From Micromussa lordhowensis (taxonomy: Eukaryota; Cnidaria; Anthozoa; Scleractinia; Lobophylliidae): a stretch of DNA of 64,000 bases. The notes beneath the pieces were generated by a model that saw only the letters and a list, made by a program, of their open reading frames with translations, had not been told where the DNA came from and did no database searches. The translations under genes and the position numbers were made by a program. This document shows, one piece after another, positions 1 through 14,658 of the stretch (its first letter is position 1; each line of letters opens with the position of its first letter). The stretch is from NCBI GenBank assembly GCA_964020085.1, contig OZ026596.1, forward strand, positions 9,504,239-9,568,238. Direction: 5' to 3'.

Positions 1-987
1 CTCCCTGTATTTGAATTTCTTAAAAAAATAATAATTACTGTGTTGCCCAATATTCAGAAGACTTATGTGATTGAGAGTGAATTTTAATACACTATTCCAT
101 GCTAAAAGCAGAACTTGCTACACACAAGACTGTGGTTGACAAGGGTTGTGGAGACTTGCTACAACATTTTTTGTAGAAAATCTGTGCATACTTTGTTTCA
201 AAAAAATTACTGTCGATACTTTTTTAAAAACAAAATTGCTGCACTGTGACAAGAATGATTAAAAAGAATGCTTAAGATTAGTTGGGATTTCCCTTTCAGT
301 TCCCATGAACATAGGAAATGTTATTGTTTTGTGAATAAAAATTTGTGCTCTAGATTTTACTGACTTTAGTTTCGGTAATAAAGTTGCAAGGGCAGCAATT
401 TTTTACCCAATGCAAGTTAGTGTAACTAGAAACCCATAGTGTACCTTAATCCAATTTTGTTTCTGAAAACATAGCTTACTTGGGGTTGGAAAGGCAGAAG
501 TATGCATTGCTGGGGGTAAATGAACCTAAGATTGTGCAAGCAAAACAGTAGTGCAAGGATAGCAAATAACATCACATACTGTTTTATCAGCTTTGTTTAG
601 TAATTTCACCTTTATTCATAGTTTTTATTTCCATGTCAAACCAATTCAGTTTAATGTTCAATTCCAATTTTTTTCAACTATTTTTCTTGTCCTCGCATTT
701 CCTCTTGCTCATAACAAAAGCTGTGTGTCTTCTTTGAACTTGATCAATAATATAAGACATGATTAGCTATGATTGCAGGATGCCATTTTGCAATGCGGCC
801 ATTGCTATTTTAAGCTGAGGTTATTGAAGTAAAAAAAGCAGAATAAACAGCCCTTTCATCTTTCACACCCCACCGTTTTAGCGTTACACAGCAAACGCGC
901 AAACCCCCCTTTAGAGCGAGGGGACTGGGAAGGATATGATTCTTCCCAGTTTCTCACGGTTAATTAACGAATCCGAAAATTTTCACT
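1..987. other. Upstream region of SLX1, no gene recognised
   Basis: AT-rich sequence with no convincing exon on either strand. The last 150 bases are less AT-rich and precede the SLX1 start codon, so they probably hold its promoter and 5' UTR. The left part could be the 3' UTR of a gene outside the window, but no coding exon supports that. Confidence 0.4.
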
Positions 988-3936
988 ATGGACGAATGTG
1001 TGAACAACACAGGGGCTGATTTCTTCGGTGTTTACCTTCTTTACTGCTTAAATCCTCGCTACAAGGGACGTACTTACATCGGATTTACTGTTGACCCCAA
1101 TCGCCGGATCAAACAGCACAATGGAGGGGTGCAGAAAGGAGGCGCTTACAGAACCAGTGGAAGAGGACCTTGGTTTGTGAATTCAAACGTTTTGGGAACC
1201 GTTGTTTGAATCTTCTTTTGAAAATTATTTGAGCTCATGAAAACACTGGAATGAAAACTTATGGAAAGATTAAAAATCGGAGAGATAGTAGGGAGCAGAC
1301 TGTTGCTTCACGCAACAGAAAATAACTTAACCTCTCAAAGATGTGCTGTCAGACTTTTATTCCACAAAATATCCATATGTATGCATGTACACACGCCAAG
1401 GAGAGTTATTTGAAACTTTAAGGGGGAGGTTAGTCTCAGAAGCCTAAATTTGTGAAGGTCGGTGTGATCCTAAACACGACCAGTAAAAAACTGTTCTTTT
1501 CTTAATTTCTATGACCATGTCTTAAAATATATCACTAGACAAAGTGGACTGGCCAGTGTGAAGCAAGCTTGAGTATTAAATCAGCACTGAATAGAAAATG
1601 TGTTGTGAATTGTCCACAGGGAGATGATACTTATCATACATGGCTTTCCTAGTGATATAATTGCCTTACAGGTCAGTGAAAAGGTATATTCTAAGGATAC
1701 AATCCTCATCATAATCCTCATCATCGTCATCTTCGTTATGTGAAGAAAATATATCTTGGGTTCATTAAATCTTGGCCAATTTAAGATTTTTTTCAAGATT
1801 AAATTATAACTTAGCACATTATTTAGTGAGCAGGCTACAATGGTTGACGTCCTTTGAATCGTAGCTAGCTCTATAAGAAAAGAAGGAAGGAATCAAAGTC
1901 AGTAGGGATTGGAAAGGAAAAGTCAAAACTAGGCTCTTTTCTCTTCTCCCTCTCCCCATCCCCCCCCCCCCTCCTCTTAATTTTTCTTTATTTACTCAAA
2001 CCTTACTTTGACTATGTGTTATTCCTCATTTGCATTGTTTCATCATTTGTTTCCATTGGCCCTGAAAAGCCCTATTAGGGGAGTGGTGAATTGAGATTTA
2101 ATTGAGCCACTACACGCACTCTCATTGGTCGATAGGTGTGTTTAGATGAGAGTATGCGTTTTTTTTTTTTAAAAAGTAATCACCGTTGTGACGTTTTAGA
2201 TTTGTGCGTATTTTTGAGAATTATTTTATAAAAGCAATAGAGCACTTTTTCCTTGTCTAAACATGAGGAGGGTTGGGAGAATTCTTGAAAGTTATGCAAA
2301 CCTTTGACTATGTCTCGGGTTTGCATAACTGTCTGAAACTCTCCCAACCCTCCTCGTGTTTAGATGAGGCTATATAAACACAGAAAAAGTGCTCTTTTGC
2401 TTAAATGTATGTATGTACATGTATGTATTCCTTTATTCTGGCTTTGATAGTGGTGGCTGAGCTATACAGCAAAGATCTCGTCATCCCCCAGCATTTTGCC
2501 AGGTTTATTACCTAAATACAAGTGTATGTGGTTGAAGTCCATAAAATTATGCTCAAAAGGGGGAAGAAGACTAAAGAGGATACACCCTTCCTTGCTTTCT
2601 TCTTCCAATTAAGAAAGAGAAAGAAGAAGAAAATATATATTAGTTACTCTGGCCTTTTAAAAGTGAACATAATGAGAGAACACTGTGCCTGCTTATCCTA
2701 CAGTTCATACCCCATTTCTTTGGGTTCATGATACATATGAGTTTTGTCATACCATCGTTCTCATTTGACAAGGTCTTGCAACTTTTAACTCATAACATTA
2801 TTATTTATTATCTATGATAACACAGTTTGAGTGGGCATGGCAGAATCCAAGGAAATCAAGACGTTTGCGACATGTTCCCAACAAAACGTCAAAAGAAAAA
2901 GGGATTGATTATTGCTTTAGAGTACTATCAGCAATGCTTAATGTTGGGCCTTGGAACCGACTTCCTCTTACGATAAGATGGCTGAAACAAGAATACAAAA
3001 TGGACTTTGATGTGGAACAACTACCTCCTATACATATGCCAATAGTCTATGGACCTCTTAATAAAAGAAAACCCAAAAAGGGCAACAATATAGGTAGCGA
3101 GGAAGTGGAAGAGGTCAATAGCACTTCTTATAGATGTGTCGAATGCTCTAAGAAGATCAAGGTATATAACATGAATTTTCCATTTTTAGTGAAATTTGTT
3201 CACAATAAAAGATATCAATTTTTTTTGGTGCTGTAGAGAACACCAAGTCCCATGTGAGGTGTCTGCACAAGAGTCTTATATAATGGATTGAGCTCCGCAG
3301 TCCAAATATATGATCTTTCATATATTCATTTGCACTCTTCATCATCTACGGGTATAATATGAACTAACAATGTGACCAGCTCCCAGTTGGCTTGATGGCT
3401 CAGTTGGTAGAGCACTTCACCGGTATCGCAGAGGTCATGGGTTCGAATCCCGTACAAGCCTATATTGTTTTCAGGCTTTAATTTCACGACTGCTTAAGTT
3501 GTGTATATAACTGCAATGATCATCTATGTCCTCATTAGCTCATAATCTAATTGTTGTAAAGAAAACAATGAGAGAACCAATCAGATTTGCAGACAGCCGA
3601 GTGGCTACTTAACACAATAATATTATTTTAACTTTCTTTTCACCCAATAATCCTCTGCCATGTTTCCTTTTCTTTCAGGATGTCCATGATTGCATTTCTT
3701 GTATCACAGACAGCTGTCCAATGAAGGCTCATTTGGTTTGCCTTGCAAAGAAATTTCACCAGACTAATGGAGAAGACTCATTTCTGATACCAGTAAGAGG
3801 TGACTGCCCAACCTGTTCCCGTACCTATTTATGGCGAGATTTAATAAAACACCATAATCAGACAGAGCAGACCTCAGATCCAAATTCAGACAGTCCTCAC
3901 TGGGCAGAGGAACTTAATAGCTATCGAAAAACTTAA
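988..3936 (+). CDS. SLX1: SLX1 structure-specific endonuclease subunit, 4 exons
   Basis: Exons 988-1172, 1620-1671, 2826-3161 and 3679-3936 join in phase to about 276 residues, close to human SLX1 (275). SLX1 is the GIY-YIG nuclease that, with SLX4, cuts branched DNA such as Holliday junctions and 5' flaps in the nucleus. The N-terminus shows the GIY-YIG pattern ([20 protein letters not shown]), the block QHNGG, and the exon 3 start FEWAWQ with the catalytic Glu. The C-terminal RING-like zinc finger begins RCVEC at the end of exon 3 and continues in exon 4 with CISC, HLVC and CPTC. The 52-base exon 2 encodes [17 protein letters not shown], expected from the family between the two halves of the nuclease domain. 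Splice sites are GT-AG. AATAAA at 4143 is a likely poly(A) signal. No damage is seen. Confidence 0.96.
2228..2402. repeat. Palindromic MITE, family A copy 1
   Basis: Two inverted arms of about 80 bp (left: AAAGCAATAGAGCAC and GAGGGTTGGGAGA; right: CTCTCCCAACCCTC and AGTGCTC) surround a short centre with GTTATGCAAAC and GTTTGCATAAC. It lies in SLX1 intron 2. A second copy is at 18940-19127, and the similarity continues left of the palindrome (TTTAGATTTGTGC in both). Confidence 0.8.
3280..3530 (+). mobile_element. tRNA-derived SINE (tRNA-like core 3389-3460)
   Basis: The core has a tRNA layout: 7-base acceptor ends GGCTTGA and ACAAGCC, D arm GGCTCAGTTGGTAGAGC, and T arm GGGTTCGAATCCC. The anticodon stem is imperfect (CTTCA against CGCAG) and the acceptor has a mismatch, so this is a SINE head and not a working tRNA. 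Flanking AT-rich sequence with ATATATGATCTTTCATATA on the left and TTTTCAGGCTTTAATTTCAC on the right belongs to the same repeat as I remember it from cnidarian transcripts. It lies in SLX1 intron 3. Confidence 0.75.
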
Positions 3937-5883
3937 TTTCTGTCAAGTTTAGTTGATCAGGGCATTTCTTTGCCTGAGTAAACTTGCATAAGAAATATGG
4001 TATCTGAGATTTGTCCCTGAAAATTCTTTACTGATATAATTTGCTCCTGTCAAATATCTTCTGGATGGGAGTTGTGAAATTGAGTGGGTGAACAGATGTT
4101 TGTTTACTCAGGCTATTTATTTCTATATATATCGGCAGTCCAAATAAATCTGTGGTCGGCATGGCACAGTGTGGTTAGTTTCAGGTTTGTGAAAAGAAAA
4201 TATGTTCAAAAGTTCAGTTATTCAGCAAGCGTTTCTTTTTTAAATTCAGCTCTTCAGAAAGGCCATGTCCAAAATATTTGCTAGCACTATTTTATTTTTA
4301 GTCTACAACACTGGAACTAACAATATCTTATCCCAAATTTCGACTTTCTCCTCTGGCCATTCAAATATTTTCCTTCTGAGCACCCAGAGATTTCAGCTGA
4401 AAATGTTGCATTTTCTATTTTTGTAAATTCTTTATCAGCTGTACATGAAAATTACTGCAACCATTGGTATGTTAGAATGGACCAATTTTGATATACTAAA
4501 ATTCAGCCTAAAACAGTAGACCTCAGCACGAGGCTCTGGATAATAGCTACAGAGTTTGTGGGGTTTATTCCCCAGAGCCTCTTGCCGAGGTCTATTGTGT
4601 TAGGCTGAATTTTAATATGTCGAAATTGGTCTATTCGGTCAGTTACACAAGTACTTGAAGCTTACTACATCACATCAAGTGTTTATTGTATTTTTATCAA
4701 GCCAAAACAAATTATGGATTTGATCAATATATACGAAGCAAAGTTTGTAAATATTTTTTTATGAATAAAATGGTGCATCAATGTTGCTTGTTGAATGTGG
4801 TGAATCACCATTTTTTTTTTCACCAATATCAACATATGCAAGTACTGGTGAGAAGGTTTATACTGGTTCAGACGATTTTCATCCCCCTTGGATGTAAGAT
4901 ATCAAATGCAAGAGACTATTTCATCACATTGTTTTAGTAACAATAAGAACAGCGCTTAATAGCCCGTTTCATGGTTACCTTTTATTTGCTTCACAATGTA
5001 ATCCAGTGTGGACGCGAGGCAATTTTGCGCTGAAGCTACAAAATAGCCCAATATTGCCTCACATACATGTTAGATTATATTGTAATGCAAATGAGAAAAG
5101 TTAACTGTGAAAACAGCTGTTGTTTTAAGTGTTTCACAAGAGTGTAATCTTCAGGTTGAAACCAAACCGCAAGGGGCGCTTTCCATTAACGAAAGATTCC
5201 TGGTTTGAATTTCTGGAAATTTCCAGTGACAAAGGGAACAGTGTTTTCTGGAATTCCCAGAAAAAAGGACAACCTTGCAAGGTGTACCAACATTTTCAGA
5301 AATTGACTTCCTGGAATTACCATTCCATTTCACTTTCCTCTCAGAATTTTTGGTTAAATGGTTCGCTTTTGGGAAATTCAAGAATAGTTATTTCAGGATT
5401 TTCTGGAAACTTTCCCTGGAAATTTCCATATCAATAATTGTCCAAAATTATTTTGGAATTTTTGGTTGAATTGAGAGTGCACAAGGTAACATACACAGGG
5501 ACTTGACACACAACAAACTTATCACAATCCTGCTTCAACAATGAGGCCTTGGATTACCACTGTGCAATAAAAGAAAAATCAACAAACAGTCTTTTATTTA
5601 TTTCACATAATTTGTAAGTGCTGCAAGTTCAAAGCTACACTGCTTTTACAAACACCAGTCAATGTAAATAACTATCAGAGTATTCTCTTATGAATGCTTA
5701 TCAGTGTAAGATTCCAGCCCACAATGTAAAAAGACATTTTATTCGCTTCAGTGTCAGATGTGATTTGTAAGGCGCCTCTTCTGCTAAATGTAACTTACTA
5801 TTACACAATGAACATACTTTTGTTTACAGGGCTACAGTTTTTTTTTACAAAGTTGGGGATCAGCTGTCAAGTAGCTTCATGTT
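3937..5883. other. Intergenic, between the convergent 3' ends of SLX1 and NDUFS8
   Basis: It holds the SLX1 poly(A) signal (AATAAA, 4143-4148), a palindromic MITE (4479-4632), and a stretch at about 5155-5475 rich in GGAATTTCC-like motifs that looks like a degraded repeat. TTTATT near 5588 is a minus-strand AATAAA that could end NDUFS8 transcripts about 300 bases past its stop. No further gene is visible. Confidence 0.6.
4479..4632. repeat. Palindromic MITE
   Basis: Inverted arms of about 60 bp: GACCAATTTTGATAT, AAAATTCAGCCT, GAGGCTCTGG on the left answer CCAGAGCCTC, AGGCTGAATTTT, GAAATTGGTC on the right, with a short unpaired centre. No coding capacity. Confidence 0.8.
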
Positions 5884-8491
<2,608 letters not shown>

Positions 8492-8702
8492 CAGAGAATT
8501 CGGTTTTGGAATTTTCCATGCTAAAAAGGCATCACAAAGGGAATATCATAAGTACGGAGCGTAAACAACAGCACACAATTGTTGATCATTTGTGTTTACC
8601 TGCTCGCCAGATCTGCGCCATCTTGTCTTGTACACTGCAAGAGCGTAAGGAGTTATGGGATTGGTCAATTTATATGCATGCTGGGAAGTCAAGGAAACAA
8701 AA
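8492..8702. promoter_or_regulatory. Bidirectional promoter region of NDUFS8 and TMEM17
   Basis: The two start codons point away from each other and are 211 bp apart. The spacer contains GGGATTGGTCAAT near 8657-8669, an inverted CCAAT box common in housekeeping promoters, and no TATA box that I can identify. Promoter function is inferred from the arrangement. Confidence 0.6.
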
Positions 8703-11700
8703 ATGGCGGACACACTTCGGGCTGCGTTTACCACAGTAACAGAGACTGTTTTCCCAACGTCACGTGCGATACGAAACCACCCAAGACACCACATGATCAG
8801 TACAGGTTGGTAGATTGATATCAATCACTGTCATAATATCAGAACAATTCCACTGGCGATTTTCTTTCCCCAAAGAGTTGTCTTACTTGTAAAGATGGTG
8901 TCCAGTCCGTACTGTACACTCTCCGAGTGTTTGTTTGCGTTTTTTGTTTTGTTTCATGTAAGACATCACAAAATTTAAACATTTCGTACTACTTACACAC
9001 GCCATATCACACACCCCCAATGGCCAAGGGGGGCGTATTTTGCAGCAATAAAAGGTCTTATTTGCCCCCTCTGCACCGCAGGCCTGATTTATGGCAATGC
9101 TTTTGAAAACCCCGTTAGAGAGATAACATAGATTTATGTTGCAATATAAAAGGGCATAACTATTGTGCCTGGCTGAAAACGGGAGAGACTGAAAACTGTG
9201 GAAAGGTCTCTTGTGGCATCTTTTGCAAGATAGACGTGTTTAAGATTTGTAGGGGAAGAAAGGTGTCGTGGCCTTGTAAAATGTGTGGTAAAGGGGTTCA
9301 GAGTAAGATACAACTCTGCTGTGGTGTGGCCGAGAAGGAGAAGGAAATCACGAGGTTCATGTGTATGGCAGAACTGCTTGCCAACCTAATTAGCACATAT
9401 GCATGCACACCCAGACCAGCAAATGATGATCCCCAAAAAACCAAAATTCCCTGACTTTTATCAACCTAATGAGCTGCAGAAACAAGGTGAGTTGGTTTTT
9501 GTGGGCACCAGCGATCTCACTCTTGGCTATGCAGCTTTTCATTTTTTCTGAACATACCATGCTTGGATCAGTGGGTGGATTCTTTCTTTCGACTCCCATT
9601 CTTGGACTTCGGCGAATCCTGTGGTTAGGTCTGACAGCAATGCATCGTTGATTGACACCCTGACCATTCTGTGTGTTGGGTGTCCAAACCTTTTGTAATA
9701 TGGTTTGGCTTCTCCTCCCTTAAAACTGGCTGGGTAACATGGCTTCATGTCGATGCTTGCCATGCTTTTCACATTGTAGCCTGTCGAGTTCCAGAGCCTG
9801 CCATGCCTGTGCTCCACACAGGCCTTTTGGATGTCTTCCAAGAGACTCGCTGGGGTCAGCTTCCCGTTGTTTTCTCTGGCTTTTATGCTGGCCATGTGGT
9901 TCTCTCCAAAACCCCTTTTGGCGAGGGACTCATTGTCCAACCGACAACATGCCTCTATCAAGTGCTTGTGGGCTTCTCGTGTCCTGAATACTCGGCTATC
10001 TTCCAGCACAAACTGGGCTGCCAGCAGCCGGATCACCATCGGATTGCCCTCAGTTACTTGCTGAATCACTTCCCACGTGTCGCCCTTGTATATCCAGACC
10101 TGTCTCGCCTGTGGAAAGTGAAGATCTTTAGACCAGGCATGGCCGTTGTGGTAGATGAGCTCTATTGATCTGTAAGTACCGGTACAGTGACCACTCCCAA
10201 CATATTTTCCACTATTGTAGATGTACCCACCAGCAATGTCCTTCAGGATACCAATAATTGCTATTTTGAGGAGCTTTAATTTCTAAATCAGCCACATCGT
10301 CCACTGTGGTTCCACGTTCATGGACTCTTGCTTCCCACTCTTTTATCTTCTGGCACAGTTGAGCCTGCCAACTCTCATAGGTGCAAAGTTAGCCTGATCA
10401 GGTTCTCTGACTGGGTATAACCTGTACACAACTGCTGTCACAGGGTAAGTGCTTTGATAAAAGGTCAAGGTCAAATGGCCGATTAGGTTGCAAGGGCCGC
10501 AGGAGGCCCCATTCCACTTCTTGTGAAATTGGAGCATAGTACATCTGAAAGATTACGTTGTCATAGCGGGCAATGCGGCCATTATTCCTTGCCCAAATAA
10601 AACCATCTCTCTTATTGGGTTTTTGAATTGCCATAAATCAGGCCCACAGTGCGGAAGGTATGCAGCCTCCATTTAACAGCCTTGTCATGCACAACTCCCA
10701 TTTATACATGATTGCCCACATATGGAATCAACTGTTCGCCTGAATAATGTGAATTTCACAGGGTGCCATTGTATGAATTGTATATAGCTTTATCTTTTTT
10801 TACAATCTTTTAATATAATTTAGGACTAGTTTCCCTCAGGAAGGTTTTATATTATATTCTGAATTTATCTTAGCAAACATAGTAATTCTAAGTAGTGATG
10901 TTATTTGTAAATAGTATTGTGAATACTCATGCGTTTTTGTCATGAACCCCTGGCTCGGGAGATTGGGCAACCACTCCCTATGTTGACGACTCTAAATAAA
11001 GTTACCTTACCTTAGGGGGCAAATAGATCTTTTTTTCTGCAAAATAAGCCTCCCTTGGCCATTGAGGGTGTGGGCTGCCCCTGGGGGCCTTATTTTGCTG
11101 CAATTAAAAAAGTCTATCCGCCCTCCCTGCTGCTAATAACAGTAGCTCCTGTATCTGCCGGAATCAGTAGCTTATCACCTTGAAGAATGGTCACAGGCTT
11201 TTACTGGAACATGTCTAAAACTAAAAGTTGGGAAAGGATTGAGCATCCAAAGACCATATCACCTCAAATTCCAATGATATGGAAATGTATATGAACTTTC
11301 CCACCAAGATGATCTCATTCTGGGAGTTTTAACTGTATATCAATTTTAATATTATTATTCACTTGTTTTTCAGGAAATGAGGTAGTATCCAACTTAGCCC
11401 TACAGATGTCACTGTACTTTAATGCCTATTTTTCACCATTTTGGTACACAACTTGCATAGTAATGCTTGTGGCCAAGGTAATCACAGTACTGGCATCTCT
11501 GATTGTTATTCTCATAGTAGGCTTTGATATATTTCAGGATGTAATCCAACCCATCCCCTAGTTATCTCCTTTGGCTTCGCCTTCCATGGGAAAAGGGTGT
11601 GGGGTGTGACCCGAGAGGGGTGGGGGATTCCCATATAGGGAGGTTCTTCCTGAAAGGGGCACCCTTTCTGTCAAATTGGTATGCAAAAGGATAAGGGGTA

Positions 11701-13552
11701 GGACCCTGTGGAGTACCCCTTCCTTGGGGTGTGTGACAGCCTGGAAGAAAATCTGAAAGAAAAGTTTGTGGTTTCCATCAAAGTGAAAAACCAGTTTCCT
11801 GACATGAACAACATCAGAAACCTAACAGATTAAGCAGCAGGAAGGAACAAAATATTTTGTCCGAAATAGCTTTGTGCCATTTTTCTTGACCAACCTACAT
11901 GAATAAGAAAAATAATTTTGAGTAAAAAATTATAACAGTAACTATTTGGCTGTTATCAAATGGTTATTGGTTGCTTTGGAGACTAGCAAGGAAAAGGTAG
12001 AAAATGTCTCAAGTGTCTGTTCATAGTTATGATTGAGCAATTTTGTACTACTTTTGAGGAAAAGTGAGTTTGCTTCCCAGGAAGTAGAGCTTCTTGAGTG
12101 TCAAGCTTAGGTAGATAGACAAAAAGAAAAAATCCAGTGTAGTTATATCACAGCTACCAAAAATGCAAAGGGAGAGAACATTTACAAAATGGTGTATCTG
12201 TTAGGGTTCAATTTTACCCTTGGTACAATTTGCCATTTCTTTTGTTCTTGCATATGGTAATATATCATATAATGTATATGGAGCAAAGGAAAGTAACAAA
12301 TGATTGTACCAAGGGTAATATTGAACTACAATGCACAAGGGCATTTTTTTAAGAAGAAAAGATGTAGTGTTTGTTTCAAGGAGATATCAATTGCTTGGGA
12401 TGTATTTTTTTAGTATTCAAAGCTAGACTCAGTTTACAAGTTCATAACAATCGTCATCTATGTTGCCATGGCACTAGTGGAGGTAACCAGACTCTACTTG
12501 GGATATGCTGGAAATCTTCGGGAAAAGGTATTCTGACAAGTACTGATTCTGTAGTGTATTGACTCAACATCACTGATGTTGTAGATTTTTTTACGCTGTT
12601 GTAATAAAAGTTTTCAATAGAGTTGGCCAGGGCTTAAAAAATTGTGACACTTGTCATTGCTTAGTACTTTTTTGCCATCATCTTTATGGCTAGTGGGGTG
12701 CATTTTAGGTCTATTTGCACAAGAAAGTGACAAGGGAGTCGTCACTAGGAAACACTGGAGCGTAAACAAAAGCACAGAAAGAACAAACAGTTTGGTTTTC
12801 CTTGAGCTTGAGATATTTTTGGGTGAGAGGAAGAGGTGACCTCTATTTTTGACTCTCCTTTTTTTTCTCATTTAAACTGATAAGGGGTCTGCATACGAAC
12901 CTAGAGGCCCATCAGGCCGGCACTCATCTCCATTTTCAGGAACATGATATTGAAGTGACTAGGAGTATTTCTACTCCCCCCAGATGGGATACTAATTTAT
13001 TGCAGGGTTACCCCCAGCAATGAATTTGCTGGTACCCATTTATACACCTGGATGGAGAGAGGCACTGCGAGATAAGAGCACAGTAAGATCAGAACTAATA
13101 AGGAATAGTGTAAAAAGCCACATATTTCTGTTTCTGTAATATAATCTTATGAAGCAAGATTTATTATAAGAAAATTGTTATTTCTTTTCTCATCATGTGA
13201 AATGGTTGATTGACTAGTTTCAACCATGCTCATGTTCTCAACTGAGATTTGTTTTTACTTTCATCAGGTTCCTGTGCTCGCTGGTTTCTGGATTCTTACC
13301 CTAGTTCTACAGCTCCCTCTGACATTGATGTTGTTGCTTAACGAAAGCATGTTGATCATGCCGATGGAGAGAGCAGTGAACATTATAATGGCATTGTTTG
13401 TTTTGTTTGAGACAGTTCAGGGTTACAGGGTGATCAAGAGCATGATTGAACAGCAAATATCTAAGTTTCATGTGCAACAATTTGATGACTTGACTGAACT
13501 TCAAGAAATGCAAGAAGGTGGGGTTGAGGAGGTGGGATTCAGGCCTCAGTGA
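8703..13552 (+). CDS. TMEM17: TMEM17, ciliary transition-zone membrane protein, 4 exons
   Basis: Exons 8703-8805, 11374-11477, 12414-12527 and 13268-13552 join in phase to about 201 residues (human 198). Family blocks are clear: NEVVSNLALQMSLYFN in exon 2, EVTRLYLGYAGNLREK in exon 3, and VPVLAGFWILTLVLQLPL at the start of exon 4. Four hydrophobic segments fit the known four-pass topology. In animals TMEM17 belongs to the MKS module at the ciliary transition zone, which gates membrane proteins into the cilium. The start ATGGCGG fits the initiation context. AATAAA at 13795 and 13956 are candidate poly(A) signals. Intron 1 contains a 2-kb transposon, intron 2 a palindromic MITE and intron 3 a partial SINE. 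Confidence 0.93.
9539..10069 (-). pseudogene. Transposon ORF fragment, possible family B DNA polymerase
   Basis: An open frame of 176 codons inside the TIR element. It contains SIDMKPCYPASF, which resembles motif A (D-x-x-S/K-x-Y-P) of family B DNA polymerases, in a setting of HKHLIEACCRLDNESLAKRG and GHPTHRM. Two other minus-strand fragments upstream (10343-10634) may be its shifted N-terminal part. I do not recognise the family for certain; a large DNA transposon or virus-like element is possible. No complete domain remains. Confidence 0.4.
10662..11016 (+). mobile_element. 3' end of a non-LTR retrotransposon (LINE), nested
   Basis: A C-terminal coding relic (IAHIWNQLFA then stop, at about 10710-10745) is followed by an AT-rich 3' UTR that ends AATAAAGTTACCTTACCTTA. 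The TTACC repeats are typical of a microsatellite-like LINE tail. The 5' side is truncated within the right arm of the host transposon. Confidence 0.7.
12206..12326. repeat. Palindromic MITE
   Basis: Inverted arms GTTCAATTTTACCCTTGGTA and TACCAAGGGTAATATTGAAC surround an AT-rich centre. It lies in TMEM17 intron 2. Confidence 0.75.
12884..13090 (-). mobile_element. Partial SINE, same family as 18338-18632
   Basis: It shares CTGCATACGA, GGCCCATCA, GGCCGG, TTTCTACTCCCCC, GATGGGAT, GCAGGGTTACCCCCAGC and ACCCATTTATACACCTGG with the fuller copy. The tRNA-like head is missing, so it is 5'-truncated. It lies in TMEM17 intron 3. Confidence 0.75.
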
Positions 13553-14049
13553 AGCAACAAAGTCAATTTTGAAAGAAAAGCAAAAATGGTTGAATCAAAT
13601 TCGTAGTATAGTGGAGATTAGTTTAGATATATCTGTGCAAGTTTTGCTTCTTCTAGTTGTTACTCTTTGTAAAATTTGCATTTGCCCTTAAAAACAAAAT
13701 AATGTTACTGTACTTGGCAATATTGACTTGCGCACAGTCAAACAATGATTATCTGGTGTTGCTCAGACATGTTGAAATGTAAATGTTACCTGCAATAAAT
13801 TAGTTACTTATGTCAAATGAAAAGGTGGAAAGACTAAACAAAACTGTATGTTTGTCATAAGTGTACATGTCTACATGTTTTGAAAGATTTTAAGTTGTAC
13901 ATATACAAGAGCTGTATTTATTTGAGAGAGGCAAATTTTTCATAGAACAAGCCATAAATAAATTATCATTTTGTTGAAGACATGGCTGTGTTGTGTTTAA
14001 GTTAGTTGTGTCTAATGTGTATGTGAAGATACTTTGTGTCTATATTGAC

Positions 14050-14335
14050 TGGGAGCAGTGGTGAGAACGCTCACCACTGCGCTCACACCTCCCGTTATCC
14101 TCCCGGATTTGATTCCCGAACGCGGCGTTGTATCTGGGTTGAGTTTGTTGTTGGTTCTCTACTCTGCTCTGAGAAGTTTTTCTCCAGGTACTCTAGTTTT
14201 CCCCTCTCCTCAAAAACCAACATTTCCAAATTCCAATTCAATCCTGGAATGCACGGGCATTTCTGAACAAGTTCTTGTGAGCTCCTTGGTGCTCCATGGG
14301 TAAACAAATTACAATTAAATTACGGCAGCTCTTCT
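14050..14335 (+). mobile_element. SINE-like repeat with degenerate tRNA-like head
   Basis: The head (GTGGTGAGAACGCTCACC, then a box-B-like GATTTGATTCCCGAACGCGG) is followed by a body with TCTCTACTCTGCTCTGAGAA, TTTTCTCCAGGTACTC and TTTTCCCCTCTCCTCAAAAA. I recognise this body as a very common cnidarian interspersed repeat (from memory). It lies between TMEM17 and the REC114-like gene. Confidence 0.65.
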
Positions 14336-14658
14336 GAATTACTTTATACATCACTGAGTGAGAAAAAAGGGACTTCATCTATAAGTGTCAGAGTATTAAG
14401 CACTGCTTTGCTACGAATACACAAACTACTATCATTGCAAATAGAACAGCAACTTGCCAAGAATCCCAGCTGGTAAGAGGCTGAATAGTTGGTTGTTTTA
14501 ATTCAAAGTGCTTGCAGGGAGTTGAACTCCAGACAACCACATCATGCTAGATTGGTTCAATGTACAATTTGAACTAGGAGCTAATTATAAATATATTAAA
14601 ACTGCAGTGCCCTAAAACTAGACAGTGTTTCAGGAGTTGAAGAGGAAGTGCTTACTTT

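Larger units (their letters stand above)
9008..11073. mobile_element. TIR DNA transposon remnant with nested LINE
   Basis: Left end (CAATGGCCAAGGGGGGCG, TATTTTGCAGC, TATTTGCCCCCT, GGCCTGATTTATGGCA at 9008-9100) is repeated inverted on the right. The right arm is split: TGCCATAAATCAGGCC at about 10630, then TAGGGGGCAAATAG to TTGGCCATTGAGGG at 11016-11073. The gap is filled by a LINE 3' end. A third, direct copy of the end follows at about 11080-11135. It lies in TMEM17 intron 1. Confidence 0.75.

Noticed and set aside
3389..3460. Functional tRNA gene
   Set aside because: Anticodon stem and acceptor have mismatches, and the flanks match a dispersed SINE; it is a SINE head.
9671..10168. Plus-strand ORF of 165 codons at 9.7-10.2 kb
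   Set aside because: It is the antisense shadow of the minus-strand transposon frame, which carries the recognisable motif.
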